From positions 930,001 to 994,000 of the forward strand of contig JAACMV010000024.1 of NCBI GenBank assembly GCA_010909725.1: a stretch of 64,000 nt of DNA, written 5' to 3'. Source of the stretch: Picochlorum sp. 'celeri' (lineage: Eukaryota > Chlorophyta > Trebouxiophyceae). Of this stretch, positions 1-11,575 are shown in pieces; the stretch's first letter is position 1, and each line of letters opens with the position of its first letter. Made by a program: the position numbers and the translations under genes. The notes under the pieces are model-generated. The model saw nothing but the letters and a program-made list of their open reading frames with translations, was not told where the DNA came from and ran no database searches.

Positions 1-422
1 TCGGAGTATCCATTGGTATTGAGAGAGTGTTTGCCATCATGGAGGCTCAAATGAAAGAACAAGCCAAGGAGAGAAATGGCACCATCAGGGAAACTGAAAC
101 AGAAGTCCTGGTTGCATCCATCGGTAACGGTCTCCAGCCGCAGAGAATGAAAATTGCATCCAACCTTTGGAAATCTGGAGTCAAGTGTGAATTCGGTTTC
201 AAACCAAATCCAAAGATGGGAGACCAACTCAACTATGCCTTGAAAACTGGTATTCCTCTTGTGATTCTCTTTGGCGAGGACGAGATCAATTCTGGAAAGG
301 TCAAACTGAAAGATTTGGACGCTGAAACCGAAATTACAGTCCCAGAAGAAGATATAATTAAAGAAGTCAAGGCAAAACTCGCCACAATGGGTGAGAGGCG
401 TGTCGTTTTCCAATCTGCTTGA
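1..422 (+). CDS. Histidyl-tRNA synthetase, C-terminal part (5' truncated by window)
   Basis: The frame is open from position 3 and gives about 139 residues. It begins with the class II motif 3 signature GVSIGIERVF, whose arginine contacts ATP in HisRS. It continues into an alpha/beta anticodon-binding domain with the usual LWKSGVKCEF and LNYALKTGIPLVILFGEDE blocks. HisRS charges tRNA-His in the cytosol or organelles; the missing N-terminus leaves the compartment unknown. The gene ends tail-to-tail with the histidinol-phosphatase gene, leaving 8 bp between the stop codons. A TGTAA at 438-442 lies inside the neighbour's 3' coding end, so the two transcripts very likely overlap. Family assignment is firm from motif 3 plus the C-terminal domain. 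Confidence 0.9.
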   Translation, partial: GVSIGIERVFAIMEAQMKEQAKERNGTIRETETEVLVASIGNGLQPQRMKIASNLWKSGVKCEFGFKPNPKMGDQLNYALKTGIPLVILFGEDEINSGKVKLKDLDAETEITVPEEDIIKEVKAKLATMGERRVVFQSA

Positions 423-430
423 TATATATA

Positions 431-1453
431 TCACACATGTAACGCATCCTGTAAAATACGCAATGCGGCTTTATGGCATTCTTCATCCCCTGCTGCTAAT
501 ACTTCACCAATGGGTGCTACTCCTGTCGACGCATCATCAATACTCCAGCAAAGATCCTGTCCTTTCCAATCAGTGATGCTCCCCCCAGCCCCCTTCACTA
601 TAGGGACCAGGGCCATGTAATCGTATGGCTTCAAATCTGCCTCTGCAACAATATCACAGTGACCCGCAGCTAATAACCCATATGCATAGCAATCACATCC
701 ATACAAGGGAATCCTAACTCTATCCCTCAGGGCATTGAATGCAGTCTCTGTCTCCCCTTCAAACATGTGAGGAGTTGTTGCATACAAATACGCAGACGAT
801 ACCTCTCGGCATGATCTCGTCATGACTTCACTTCCATTCAGCGTAGTCTTTCTACCCGAAACCCCTATCCAACGCTCCTTCTGAATAGGCTGATCTAAAA
901 CCCCCACAATTGGCACCCCCTTGTACAAGAGTGACACCAATGTCCCAAACACAGGCTTCCCCGTGATGAAACTCTTCGTCCCATCTATTGGATCAAGCAC
1001 CCACAGAAAGTCGCTCTTCTCAGACCCTCGCTGAAAACCTTCCTCTTCTCCGAAAATACAATGCTCTGGAACTCTTGCAGAAAGAACCTCCCTCATAGCC
1101 CTCTCAGCCTGCCTATCAGCTATGGTCACAGGACTCGAATCAGACTTGATATCAACATCAAATCTTGTTCTAAAATACGCGCTGGTAATATCTCCCGCAG
1201 TATCGGCAACAATCATAGCCGTTTCGACAAACTCGTTCAAATCTGAGTCTGTTAGAGCAAAAGCAGACACATTTTGCCTATCCGGGGTAGAAGATCTCCC
1301 AATGTTCTTCATTTGTGAAACTCCAAGAGCTCTTGGATCCCCAAATCCAATACGGTGCGTTGCCAAATTGCCTGCATGTCTCTTCTGAGGCAAGCAGCCG
1401 AGTACAGGTGGTACTACGGCGCTACAACACAATCGACACTGATATTTCAACAT
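431..1453 (-). CDS. IMPL2: Histidinol-phosphate phosphatase, IMPL2 type (inositol monophosphatase family)
   Basis: A 340-residue single-exon protein. Residues 1-65 are Arg/Ser-rich with few acids, as expected for a plastid transit peptide. The metal-dependent phosphatase signatures follow: GEEEG (135-139), WVLDPIDGTKSF (151-162) and a late YDYMALVPI block that supplies the third metal ligand. The stretch around TGKPVFGTLVSLLYKG and DQPIQKERWIG matches the plant IMPL2 branch, which dephosphorylates histidinol phosphate in plastid histidine synthesis, better than true inositol monophosphatases. ATG at 1453 is the only start that keeps the transit peptide. It is divergent from BTAF1 (181 bp apart) and convergent with HisRS. 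The IMPL2 substrate is inferred from similarity. Confidence 0.85.
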   Translation of the reverse strand: MLKYQCRLCCSAVVPPVLGCLPQKRHAGNLATHRIGFGDPRALGVSQMKNIGRSSTPDRQNVSAFALTDSDLNEFVETAMIVADTAGDITSAYFRTRFDVDIKSDSSPVTIADRQAERAMREVLSARVPEHCIFGEEEGFQRGSEKSDFLWVLDPIDGTKSFITGKPVFGTLVSLLYKGVPIVGVLDQPIQKERWIGVSGRKTTLNGSEVMTRSCREVSSAYLYATTPHMFEGETETAFNALRDRVRIPLYGCDCYAYGLLAAGHCDIVAEADLKPYDYMALVPIVKGAGGSITDWKGQDLCWSIDDASTGVAPIGEVLAAGDEECHKAALRILQDALHV

Positions 1454-1634
1454 GGATTTTCAAATATCCGAAGAATGGTGCTCAACATACGCATATCAAG
1501 AATTTGGGGATATTTCAAATTCTTTTTAAGAAGCGTGGCTTAATTCCATTCAAATAGATAATGCGACTCTGTCTTCCAGACCCTCTGTAATAAATTTTAA
1601 AATATGATACGATATTGTTAAACTACTCGTCAGG

Positions 1635-4600
1635 ATGAAACACGAGGAGGGTGAAGGAAGCAGACTGGAAAAGCTTCTCAAACTCATTCGAGGTACGTTG
1701 TTCCACAGGAATGGCGAATCTGTCTGATCACATTTGAATTTAATATACTAATTTACCAATATATTGCAGAAGGCAAGACTGAGGAAATTCGAAGGGCTGC
1801 TGCGGAGCAGGTTGCTGGGATTGTCAAGAGCCAACCGACACAAGTCTTTTCCTTGGTAGCAAAACTTGCTCATGCCTTGGTTGGGCCTCAATGGGAGGGG
1901 CGCATTGCTGCATCCTATTGCTTCGAATTGATTGCGAAGCACTGTCAGCATCATACTGTTGTGAGTCTTAGAGAAGCAGCATGTGGGGCTGGGAGTGAGA
2001 GTGAACTAAAAGAGATGCGGCATGAATGGTTGCAGTTGGAGCATTTTGATATCAAGGATGTTATCAAGCAGGCAAAACCTTTGGTGGCGTCTTCTGGGTC
2101 AGAGTTTGACGTTGGGTCGTTGAGTAGCTTGCAGGATTTGCAGCAGCAGAAGAAACAACTCAAGGCAAGGCTTGGGTTGGATGGGATATCAGGGCAGGTG
2201 ATTAATGCGGACGAGTTTATTGCCGATGAAGACCTTGCTGCAGAAGTTGAAATGAAGACTCAGGAGGAAAAGAAGTCTGCTGCGTCTGTTCTCGAAGGTC
2301 TGAGTGCGAGGGAAAAGGCCATGATGCGAGCTCAGAAGAAGCGTAAAATGAACAATGGGGCTGCAAAAGAAACGCATGCACATGATGAGAAGGCACTCTT
2401 AGACATTTCAAAAGCATCTGAAGATATGTGGAATGACACGGTTTCTGGAGGATGGCCTTTCGGTCGTATATCTGACAAATTGTGTATAGATTTGCTGCAT
2501 CCCTCCTGGGAGAGACGGCATGGTGCGGCTCTGGGTTTGAGGTCAATACTGCAGCACCACTTACATTCAGCCGGTATATATGCATCTATTGACGACAGAC
2601 CTAGTGGATGGCTTGCAGCAGGAGGATCTGGAATGCCGTCGCTGCTTTCTGTTACAGAAGCAGATGTGAATAGAGCCTCGATAGAGAATCTGGCATGGCT
2701 GGAGGAATGCACGATTCATATCTTATGTGTACTAGCCTTGGAGAGATTTGGAGACTATTTATCTGACGATGTCGTTGCTCCTGTTCGAGAAACGGCTGCT
2801 CAGGTATTGGGTATTTTAGCCGCAGGAATGAGCGATGGCATGTTCCAAAAGACCTTGTGCGCATTGGCAGATATTGCCCAAGCAGACCACTGGGAGTCTA
2901 GGCATGGTGCTCTCAGTGGCTTAAAATATGTTCTTACTGCAAGGAGTAATATTGATACTGCGACATTGGCCAAGATATTGTCGGTTATAAGGCGGGGTCT
3001 GGAGGATCAGATTGAGGATGTCAGGTCTGTGTCTGCAGAATGCCTCGTGCCATGCATTGCAGAATTTGAAAAGTCCAGTTCCAGGGATACTGTCGCGATC
3101 GTCGACATGCTGTGGGACTCACTTCTCTCCTTAGATCCGTTGAACACCGCAACGAAGAGTGCTTCAAAGGTTTTAGAAATGCTTTTCAGTGAAATGGAAG
3201 ATACCTCAAGCATCATGAAGATTGAAAACATCCCTAGGCTGTGGTACCATTTCCCTAGTAGAGTGAGCTCTGTGAGGTCAGCTGCAGTTCAGTGCTACAA
3301 GGGTATCGTCAACTCTGCCAGATACTTGGAGAAAGTTCCTGAAAGCTATCATGTGATTGGAATGTTCGCATGCCTCCAGGTGATTATGACTGATGAGAAT
3401 CTGGATATTGCCATGCAGGCATACGAAACTTGCACTTCCTTGATTAGCCAGCTTTCTAGCGAAAAATCAGCCTGCTTAGGAAACAAAGAGATGCTGGAGA
3501 CATTATTGGCGTCAACTCTATTTTCTCCCGGGAAGCAGTATGTTAGGCCAACCTGTGCTGAATTGCCACCAATTATGGATGAGATGACGGATATGGGAGA
3601 GATGGGGCGACCTGTGCATGTGCAGAAGCATGCAGCGTCTGAAAGACGATATTTGTTGTGTGGTGTCCTCGCACGTGTATGTTCTATGGTGGAATCGTCG
3701 CGAAATTTTCTGTTCGAGTCCATTCAGAGATTTGCATCGAGTGATAGTGGTATGAAACAGAAAGTGGCATCAATGATGGCTTCAAATTGGTCTGAACGCA
3801 GTCCGCTGCCAAAATCGATCATTGACACATTTTTGGAGAAATTAGCCAGGAAATCCAATTTTATTGAGTTTGAAGCGCCCTATAAGAGTATTGTAGAGAA
3901 GTTTGCAAAGCATGATGTGAACAAAGATGTGGTATTGAAGGCAAGTGCTGATGACTTGGTCAAACTTCTATCAGGCAAGTGTGATAAATCTAATCTTTCT
4001 TCGCTTCTCGATAGACTATCTGCTATTCGCACGGCTGAGGACCAATTTTCTGTGTCAGTGTCTGGTTGTCTTGCAACAGCTGTCGTGAAATCAGAGCAAA
4101 TACCACAAAAGCTTAATGCCATAATACAGCCCTTGATAGCTGGGACTCGAAGAGAGAAAGATGAATTTCTACATCGGATGGCTTGCAATGCAATTGCAAA
4201 ACTCGTGTGGATTGCTAGAGATAGGAGTCCATCTCCTTCAAGCAAGATTATCAAGAACCTTTGTCTTTTCGCGTGTTCAGATAAGAAATCCATTTTGGAT
4301 GCATCAAATAACCAGGCATCTGATGAAGATCAAGATACAAAGGCTGAGGAAAGTGGCTCAAAATCAGCGACACAAATAACTAGTGAGGTACGATGGCCAT
4401 ACATTTGATACTAGCATCTCTGTTGTTGACTGAAAACAAAGCGTCTGTTCCTTTTCACATTGCAGGGTGGGATCATGGCTCTTAAGGAGCTTGTTAGGCT
4501 GGCTGGCCCAAACCTCATAAAAGAATTACCAGGTCTTTGGGACCATCAAATCGTGAATAAAATGAAACTTGACAATAAAGTGGATGAATCTGCATTGCAC

Positions 4601-6970
4601 GAGCATATAAAAGCATGCTTTGTTATGCAGTGTATTTCTCCTGAAGTGCATGAAGGTTTATTTGCTGCACTGGACCATGTGCTTTCTATTCTTCTCCCAT
4701 TATTAACTTTTTCGAATAATGCAGTCCAAAAAGCTTCAGCCAGAGCAGTGTCTGCGATCTGTCAAAGAAATGTTGAAAGGTTCTTGCCCATTGCTCTTGA
4801 GAGCCTAGATAGCATGTTGAAAGATGGCTCCCCAGAGCAGTCGAGATTTGGAGGCATCACAGCGATACGGATACTGCTAGATAACCTTGATATAGATGTT
4901 GTTCCATTCATACCACTTCTCGTGATATATTTGATGAGGAGAATGGGGGATTCTGTCTCAGATATCCGCAAGCAAGCAACAAGGTGCTTTGCCAAAGCCA
5001 TAACGCTGCTGCCCCTGTCACATGGAATTGCTGCGCCTCCGAACCTGTCAGAGTCTCAAAAGGTAATGCTACAGAAAGACGGAAATTTCCTAGAGCAGCT
5101 TCTGAACAATGAGCACGTTGATGACTACAAACTTCCGTTCAACTTGCAAGTTGGTAGTTTGAGGAGGTACCAGCAAGAAGGAATAAATTGGCTGGCATTT
5201 CTAAAGCGCTTTGGATTGCATGGAATTCTTGCGGATGACATGGGATTAGGGAAAACAATACAGGCGACTGCAATTATGGGTGCAGTAGCAACTGAAAGAA
5301 AGATTGCCTTTGAAAGTACAAAAGACCCCAATGATATGCCAAAGCCCTCATTGGTCGTATGTCCTGCCACTCTAGTGTCACATTGGCCACACGAGATTGC
5401 CAAATTCATCTCATCTGACATATTGAAGCCTTTGCGCGTACATGGGACGCCTTCAGAAAGGCAATCTGCCTATAAGGAGATTAGCGATGCCTCTGTCGTC
5501 GTCATCTCTTACGAGACTCTGCGATCTGACATCAAAACACTGTCAACGAAGAAATGGATGTATATAATTTTAGACGAAGGTCATGCTATTCGCAATCCGA
5601 CATCAAAGTTGGCAATTGCTGCCAGAGAACTGCATGGAATGCATAGGCTTATTCTGAGTGGAACACCTGTGCAGAACTCTGTTTTGGAAGTCTGGGCTAT
5701 GTTTGAGTTTTTGATGCCCGGGTATCTTGGAGATCAGAAATCATTTAATGCAAAATATGGAAAGTCAGTGGAAAAGGCAAAAAAGTCCAAGAAAACTTCA
5801 GCCCAGGAACAGGCATCTGTCTTAGCCCTGCAGGCCCTGCACAAACAGGTCATGCCATTCATTCTTAGAAGGACCAAGGACCAGGTGCTGAAAGATCTAC
5901 CACCCAAAATAATTCAGGATATAATGTGTGATCCCAGTCCACTTCAAGTGTCGCTGCTCAAAGATTTAGATTCCAGCGGTATTGAAGAAACATTGAAGTC
6001 AATGGGCTCTTCATCAGACTCTCAGGGACATGTCTTCCAGGCACTCCATTACTTGCGTAAGCTTTGTTCACATCCACTTTTCGTGCTGAACAAAGAAAAT
6101 GAATCGCATCGTGATGCGATAAGAGCATGCATTGGTGACTCAGCTGCTAAAAACTGGGAAAGTGCAATGTCCACAATCCACAATCAGTTGCAGCATTCGC
6201 CAAAGTTGTCTGCCCTGAAGGAGCTTCTTTTAGACTCTGGCCTCGCAAACGAAGAAGGAGGTATGATTTGCTTAGTTTCAAAGAAATGTAGGAGATTGCG
6301 TCATCTAAACGTTTGTACATTGCTTGTTGCAGAATCAGATATTTCGGACGCTGGCCATAGATTCTTAATATTTGCTCAGACAAAAGGAATGTTGAATATG
6401 ATAGAATCAGCAGTCCTAAATCCAATGAACATATCATCTTTGAGAATAGATGGGGATGTGGATCCACTAGAAAGATTCGATCTTGTCCAGAAGTTCAATG
6501 CTGACCCCACAATAGGTGTGATGCTCTTGACCACATCTGTTGGAGGGTTGGGCTTGAACCTGACGTCCGCTGATACAGTAGTTTTCACCGAGCATGACTG
6601 GAATCCTCAAAAGGATCTCCAAGCCATGGATAGAGCACATCGTCTGGGACAGAAACGATCCGTCAACGTCTACAGGCTCCTTGTTAAGGGCACCTTGGAG
6701 GAATCGATCATGTCTCTGCAACGTTTCAAGCTCGATGTTGCGTCAGCAGTTGTGAATACCGATAATATGTCGATGAAGGATATGGACACCGGGTCTCTTC
6801 TGAACCTATTTGAAAAGGAAGAGCAAACTGGAAAGTCGGAATCGAAAGCCCCCAAAAAGGGCCTTGCTGCCATCCTGGCAGATCTGCCAAGTTTGGAGGA
6901 GACAGAAGCCCAATACCATGCCGAGTACAATATTGATCGTTTCAAATCTCTTCTGAAGAGGAAGCATTAG
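1635..6970 (+). CDS. BTAF1: BTAF1/MOT1, TBP-removing Swi2/Snf2 ATPase
   Basis: Exons 1635-1692, 1770-4387, 4466-6260 and 6333-6970 give 1702 residues, close to yeast Mot1 (about 1870). Introns are 77, 78 and 72 bp with GTACGT, GTACGA and GTATGA donors; intron 1 carries a TACTAAT branch-like site. The N-terminal two thirds is helical HEAT-type sequence that in the family grips TBP. The C-terminal motor shows motif I (DDMGLGKT, near residue 1149), the Mot1-type DEGH box, LSGTPVQN, LLTTSVGGLGLNLT and MDRAHRLGQKRSVNVYRL. Mot1 uses ATP to strip TBP from DNA and redistribute it between promoters. Intron 3 is a multiple of three with no stop, so an unspliced message would add 24 residues beside motif IV. 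A TGTAA follows the stop at 6984. Confidence 0.92.
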
Positions 6971-6983
6971 ACTATTAGTCAAA

Positions 6984-6988
6984 TGTAA
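6984..6988 (+). terminator. TGTAA poly(A) signal of BTAF1
   Basis: TGTAA 14 nt after the stop codon. UGUAA is the established polyadenylation signal of chlorophyte algae. Confidence 0.5.
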
Positions 6989-7217
6989 GGCCCTTTACTT
7001 ACTTGTCCCGTGCACCTCTTCAGGCATGTGCACCTTGGATATGCCGTGTCAGCTTGCATCTCTCAAATTTTGCCAACAACCTCCATCTCTTGTATCTCAA
7101 GTTTTGAGCCCATTATGTGTATCCACACATTGTTATAACATAAATTCTCAATAAAAAGATACAATCTTTGACAGGAGTAGTCAACGCGCTGCACAAGAAG
7201 CGAAACTACTCGGTAAA

Positions 7218-7811
7218 ATGCCTTCTGACAAGCGGCTTTTTCCAAATGCAAAATCCAAACGAGAGAAAGGAGTAGGCATGAATGTTGGCTATGGATTAGT
7301 TTGGAGAGGTTGTGATTGGCATCCACTCGTTGCACCCGCTCCGAATCTTCAAAAGGCACTTGCACAGGGTCCTTCCCTCAGCATCGCTCAAGACCTGCAC
7401 CCTGGTCCTGGATTCTTCGAGATTGCCATCGCTCCGAAAGATAAAACGACATCACGCATAGAGGTATATATTGAGAGCACAGACAACATTCGAGAATCCG
7501 TGAAAGACATGCTGAACCTGAAAGGAAAGTACAAGGGATTCATGGATCATGCACTCAAAGAAAAGCACTGCATTTGGATTAGATACAAGACGACGTCGAG
7601 CCATGACAATGCCAAGAAAGAGGTTGAAAAGATCTTAGACAAGTATGATTATGCTTGGGTCCAACAGCCTCACTGTGGGGCTCGATCGCTGGTCATGAAA
7701 CCACGGATATTTTGTGGTTGCTGTTGTCGGACTGGGTTCGACATCATTGAGGGAGGACCCAAATTTTCCAACACTGAAAGCAGTTTCAAGAGGCTAATAT
7801 CGCGTAAATAA
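7218..7811 (+). CDS. Degenerate GIY-YIG-like protein, possibly related to plant EFFECTOR OF TRANSCRIPTION
   Basis: A 197-residue single-exon protein that I do not firmly recognise. The middle resembles the GIY-YIG nuclease fold as seen in plant ET proteins: GFFEIAI (about 75-81), VYIESTDNIRES (about 92-103, where active enzymes have VYVGST plus a catalytic Arg), a helix ending KKEVEKIL with the expected acidic residue, and KYDYAWV. The first catalytic Tyr looks replaced in GFF, so nuclease activity is doubtful. A Cys cluster (FCGCCCRTG, about 172-180) could bind metal. The N-terminus is Lys/Arg-rich with no clear targeting signal. The stop lies 21 bp from the convergent LMBR1 gene. The fold call is my inference from motif spacing. 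Confidence 0.4.
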   Translation: MPSDKRLFPNAKSKREKGVGMNVGYGLVWRGCDWHPLVAPAPNLQKALAQGPSLSIAQDLHPGPGFFEIAIAPKDKTTSRIEVYIESTDNIRESVKDMLNLKGKYKGFMDHALKEKHCIWIRYKTTSSHDNAKKEVEKILDKYDYAWVQQPHCGARSLVMKPRIFCGCCCRTGFDIIEGGPKFSNTESSFKRLISRK

Positions 7812-7832
7812 ATCTTTACATACTACAATCTA

Positions 7833-9926
7833 TTACATGCTGTAAAAATCTTCTGGCTTTTTCTTCTTCCATCTGTCAGGCCCTCTCAACAAGATGACAA
7901 TCAGAGTGATGAGCATCACAGCTAAGAAACAGTAGATGTAAATATTTTCAGTGTAAATGTACTTGATACCTTCAATATTTGTTAGCTGCACACAAGGAAA
8001 AAGTCGTATCAAACATCTGTTCTTGCGAATGATTCACACATGCAATCAACAACCCACCGTATTGCCATAAATCTGGAGAATTGCTGTATTGCTGGCATAC
8101 AAGGCAAACGCTGTGGCTGCGAACTGGATCGTCGCAGTTGTTGCGAGCAGAATAAGTGCAACATTAAATAGGAATGAACTCATCACTGTGGCTCCTTTGC
8201 GGATTGGATGCACTCTAAAGAGTAAGAAATTCAGACCAAACTTGAAATTTCCCTTGATGACAGTTCCTTGGAGGTAAAACACAAAAATACCAAAGAGAAT
8301 CGTGCCAAACAAAGGAAAGACGTTATTTGCGCTGCACAAATACAATATAGAGGCACGTTAGAGCCCATATGGATGTTGCTGGCAAGGAGAAACGTTCATA
8401 ATACGCACTCAATAAATGCAGTGTTCAGCAATGGTGTCACTGGAGGATCAATCAGAATATACAGGATAATCTGTAAGACCCATGTAATGGAAACCATAAG
8501 AGCAAGAATTCCAAGCACCAATTTCAGCCAATATAACATGACCGTGATCGTCCAAGAATATGCAGGATCTTCTCCCTGGGGAAAGACCCGCTCCAGCTGT
8601 GCCTGGTCCTCTTCCAATACTGTGACTTGACTCTGCAATGCGGCGTAGTTCTTTCGCCATTTTCTGGATCTCCCAGATTCTTTCTTTTGTCTCTTCATAC
8701 CATCTGCCACGTATTGAATATCTCGGGCTCTCCTGGCCAGATCTTTTGCCCGCTCAACATACTGCTTCTTTGTGATTGTGGTTCTTGGCCTGCTAATAAA
8801 TTGCCTGATCCAATCCATTGGTAACACAATCATACCTATTGCCCCGAAAATCAGGAATAAAACCCATCCAATCGTTGCCACAATAGCCATGGCATAGATA
8901 ATCAGCGTCACACGGACTTTAATAGTGCTTGTCCTCGCTCCAGATGCCTCACACTGCAGTATAGAGCAACACATCAACATTCGCATGCAACAGTATCATA
9001 TGCACATTAAAATCACATACGGCGTTTGCTCCAAGATCCACAATATCTTGGGCAGGGATGCATGAGGATAGCTGCTCAATCTGAGGGCTCTTCAACACAT
9101 CAACAGGCAAGACACCAGATATTGCATTCTGCACAGTGTACTGGGCATACCCTGCTAACACGTAAGGTATTCCAATGACAACGACGACAATCACAACAAT
9201 CCCAAGAGTCCATAATATGGAGCTCAGCATCTTCTTTCCAGGATTCCTGCAATGCCAACATAGACTTGGTCATGACTCTGTCTCATCGACATACATAGAG
9301 AACAATGAGAACACATACCAATCGGAATCGCCTTCGTAATAGAAGAATGCAAACGGCACCAGGACAAAAACAGTGACAATATTAGCTATATACACCACCT
9401 GCCACAATATATCCATGGGAAACGTGGTGCTGCAATCCACTAGCGGTAGATTCAGGTCACACACTTGTGAGTTGGTCACATCCAGAGGGAACATGAGCAC
9501 GGTGTATATAGCTATTGTCATACCAAACAGAACCACCAGCTTTGGGAACCATGCCTGATTCTTGTCCTCTGGATGCTGGTAAATCACGATCAAGTAGAGG
9601 GAAAAAATGATTGTCAGCACTCCCACCACAGCAACAACAATGATCATGAACCAGTTCAATGACCCTCCGTCGTCCACTGCTCCTGGCTCAAAATCAGGTA
9701 CTGGAGCTTGTGCTACAAATCCACTCACAGCATCAGTGACCAGCGACCCTAAATCCAACGGGGCGGGGGCTTCTGCCACTGCCGCGACGTCGGGTGGAGG
9801 AGCATAGACGTCAGTCCCCGCATATGGATCCGCCACGGGCACTGTAGCAACATATGGATCGGGTATATTTACTTCGGGGACAATTGCAGCATTAGGAACA
9901 GGGGCTACAACCCCTAGGTCTGCCAT
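7833..9926 (-). CDS. LMBR1/LMBD1-like multi-pass membrane protein
   Basis: Five exons: 9319-9926, 9021-9246, 8409-8953, 8058-8331 and 7833-7985, giving 601 residues. The four introns are 72, 67, 77 and 72 bp, with donors GTATGT, GTATGT, GTGCGT and GTGGGT. A Pro/Ala-rich N-terminus of about 95 residues precedes a long multi-pass domain. Family marks are PKLVVLFGMTIAIYTVLMFPLDV after the first membrane helix, VPFAFFYYEGDSDW before the second exon, and a cytoplasmic coiled segment rich in Arg/Lys (8560-8780) between membrane blocks. LMBR1-type proteins include lipocalin receptors and the lysosomal cobalamin exporter LMBD1. Plant and algal members are mostly uncharacterised, so the cargo is unknown. 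The Pro-rich extension is unusual. Confidence 0.75.
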
Positions 9927-10180
9927 TCTGTTGAACGAGTCTCAACTGGCAACGCGTCTTCTTTCACAAAGACTTTTACACGGCAGCCGTGTCACCATAC
10001 AAGAATAACAAATTAAAAGTGTAATTCTTTACCATAGACTGAGTTGCGGGCGTGGCTTTTCCGCATTCCCCCGTGTCCCAGATCATCGCCATGGGATGGA
10101 GGCAGGCATCAATGAGAATGGGTTCTGTATTCCAACCACGAACATGGTCGATAGTATAATCCCGAGAATCAGAACACATG

Positions 10181-11356
10181 TTACAAGGAAAGAGATACAA
10201 GGGAAGCATTCACAAGGGATCCATTCTCAGAGTGCTGATAAGACACAGTCATGGTGTTTCCATCATCACAGATGACACCGGCATACAGGTGAATTGACAC
10301 GGTAGACTCGGACGATGTATGACACGAGAAAGCTGTCCAACAGTTCTTTGGTAAACCAACAATATCAGGCAGGTCGCTCACAGCAGGTTGCCAATCATCA
10401 GCAATGCTCTCAATCCTGCCGTCGGCATACTGTATTCCAGTCGCCCCCTTGACACTGCCTAGAGCAGTAATCACAGAGTCGGAAGACAGTGCATCCGATT
10501 TTGCAAACGGATCCATACCACCTCCACAACCTGCCAACTCTCTGCGGCCAGTATATGGTCCATCCCTCTTTTCCACGTACACCTCCACCCCTTGGACCCT
10601 CCATTCCCTCTCTGGACCCATCCTTTTCAAAAGATGGACCATTCGAATTCGCTGGCCCTGCCCAATCGTGAGTATATGCTCGGCCTTACAATCGAATGAT
10701 TTTTCATCTGCTATGGCGTCTCCTGGACTACGGGTTGCAAGGCCGCGCTCTTCAAAGACACAATTCTTGCAATCAAATCCAAAGTCACGCCTGGCTTCCT
10801 CTGTGAACGCAATCGCATCCGCCTCACACCCAACAGTCGGCATGAGTTTTCTTGTAACGCACGAAACCCCTTCTTCATCACATGTCATACTGCACTGGCA
10901 TTGCCAATCGTACAGCTGGACATCCCAATCTCTGTACGCCTGCGGCACATAGTATTCTGGGAGTTCCCGAGCACAGCCTTCTGGGTCAAAGGTGACGCTC
11001 ACACCATCCCATTCCCCTGACACCTGTTCAGCAAACGTCTCCCACGAAAGCGATTGAGCGTCACAATCATCAGCCGCCACCGCATGGCATGCGAGACCAG
11101 TATGATGGGACCTTGATCTTCCTCTTCTGTTAGTAGTACTGCTTGTGGTAGTAGTTGTAGTAGAGCTACTACCACTGCGACGAGCACTGGAAAGGCAGGT
11201 GCTATCCATCCTCAGGCAAGGAAAATGTCGCATTCTCTCATTTCCCAAGGATCGACGGCATTCAGGTGAATGCATAGGCCCACATTGTGCCAAGGCGCTG
11301 GGTCGTACCACAGGAACACGTGGTCCCAGGACTGATGATTGGAGTATCCCTGCCAT
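10181..11356 (-). CDS. Putative plastid protein, DUF3598/lipocalin-like (tentative)
   Basis: The open frame encodes 391 residues. Only the part from about residue 95 looks like folded protein: a WETFAEQVSGEWDGVSVTF opening, LPEYYVPQAYRDW, several Cys pairs, and a C-terminal block PKNCWTAFSCHTS plus TVSY. This W-G-W-G start followed by beta-rich sequence resembles DUF3598-type lipocalin-like plastid proteins, but I am not certain. Residues 42-95 are rich in Ser, Thr and Arg with no acids, a good chloroplast transit peptide. Translation may therefore start at Met42 (11233) or Met50 (11209) instead of 11356. A second open frame at 9976-10209 on the same strand could not be joined in phase and is treated as 3' sequence. 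Confidence 0.5.
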   Translation of the reverse strand: MAGILQSSVLGPRVPVVRPSALAQCGPMHSPECRRSLGNERMRHFPCLRMDSTCLSSARRSGSSSTTTTTTSSTTNRRGRSRSHHTGLACHAVAADDCDAQSLSWETFAEQVSGEWDGVSVTFDPEGCARELPEYYVPQAYRDWDVQLYDWQCQCSMTCDEEGVSCVTRKLMPTVGCEADAIAFTEEARRDFGFDCKNCVFEERGLATRSPGDAIADEKSFDCKAEHILTIGQGQRIRMVHLLKRMGPEREWRVQGVEVYVEKRDGPYTGRRELAGCGGGMDPFAKSDALSSDSVITALGSVKGATGIQYADGRIESIADDWQPAVSDLPDIVGLPKNCWTAFSCHTSSESTVSIHLYAGVICDDGNTMTVSYQHSENGSLVNASLVSLSL

Positions 11357-11575
11357 CCGTTCACACCGATTGCTCCTCCATTATTTGAAAAATATTGGTA
11401 AAATACCTTGCATAGTTTGGTACAAGGTGCAGTATCAAGCCAAGAGGTACCATATGATATCAATTGGCCTTATTTACGGAAGTTTAGTATGAGTATTCTG
11501 GGTGTCATCTGGATAAGGCAATCGTATTGATCGATGCAGCCCCAATAATGAAAGATTAAAAATTACTTGTGTGAG

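Noticed and set aside
9976..10209. Possible last exon of the DUF3598-like gene
   Set aside because: No donor/acceptor pair joins it in phase; the upstream frame has its own stop at 10181.
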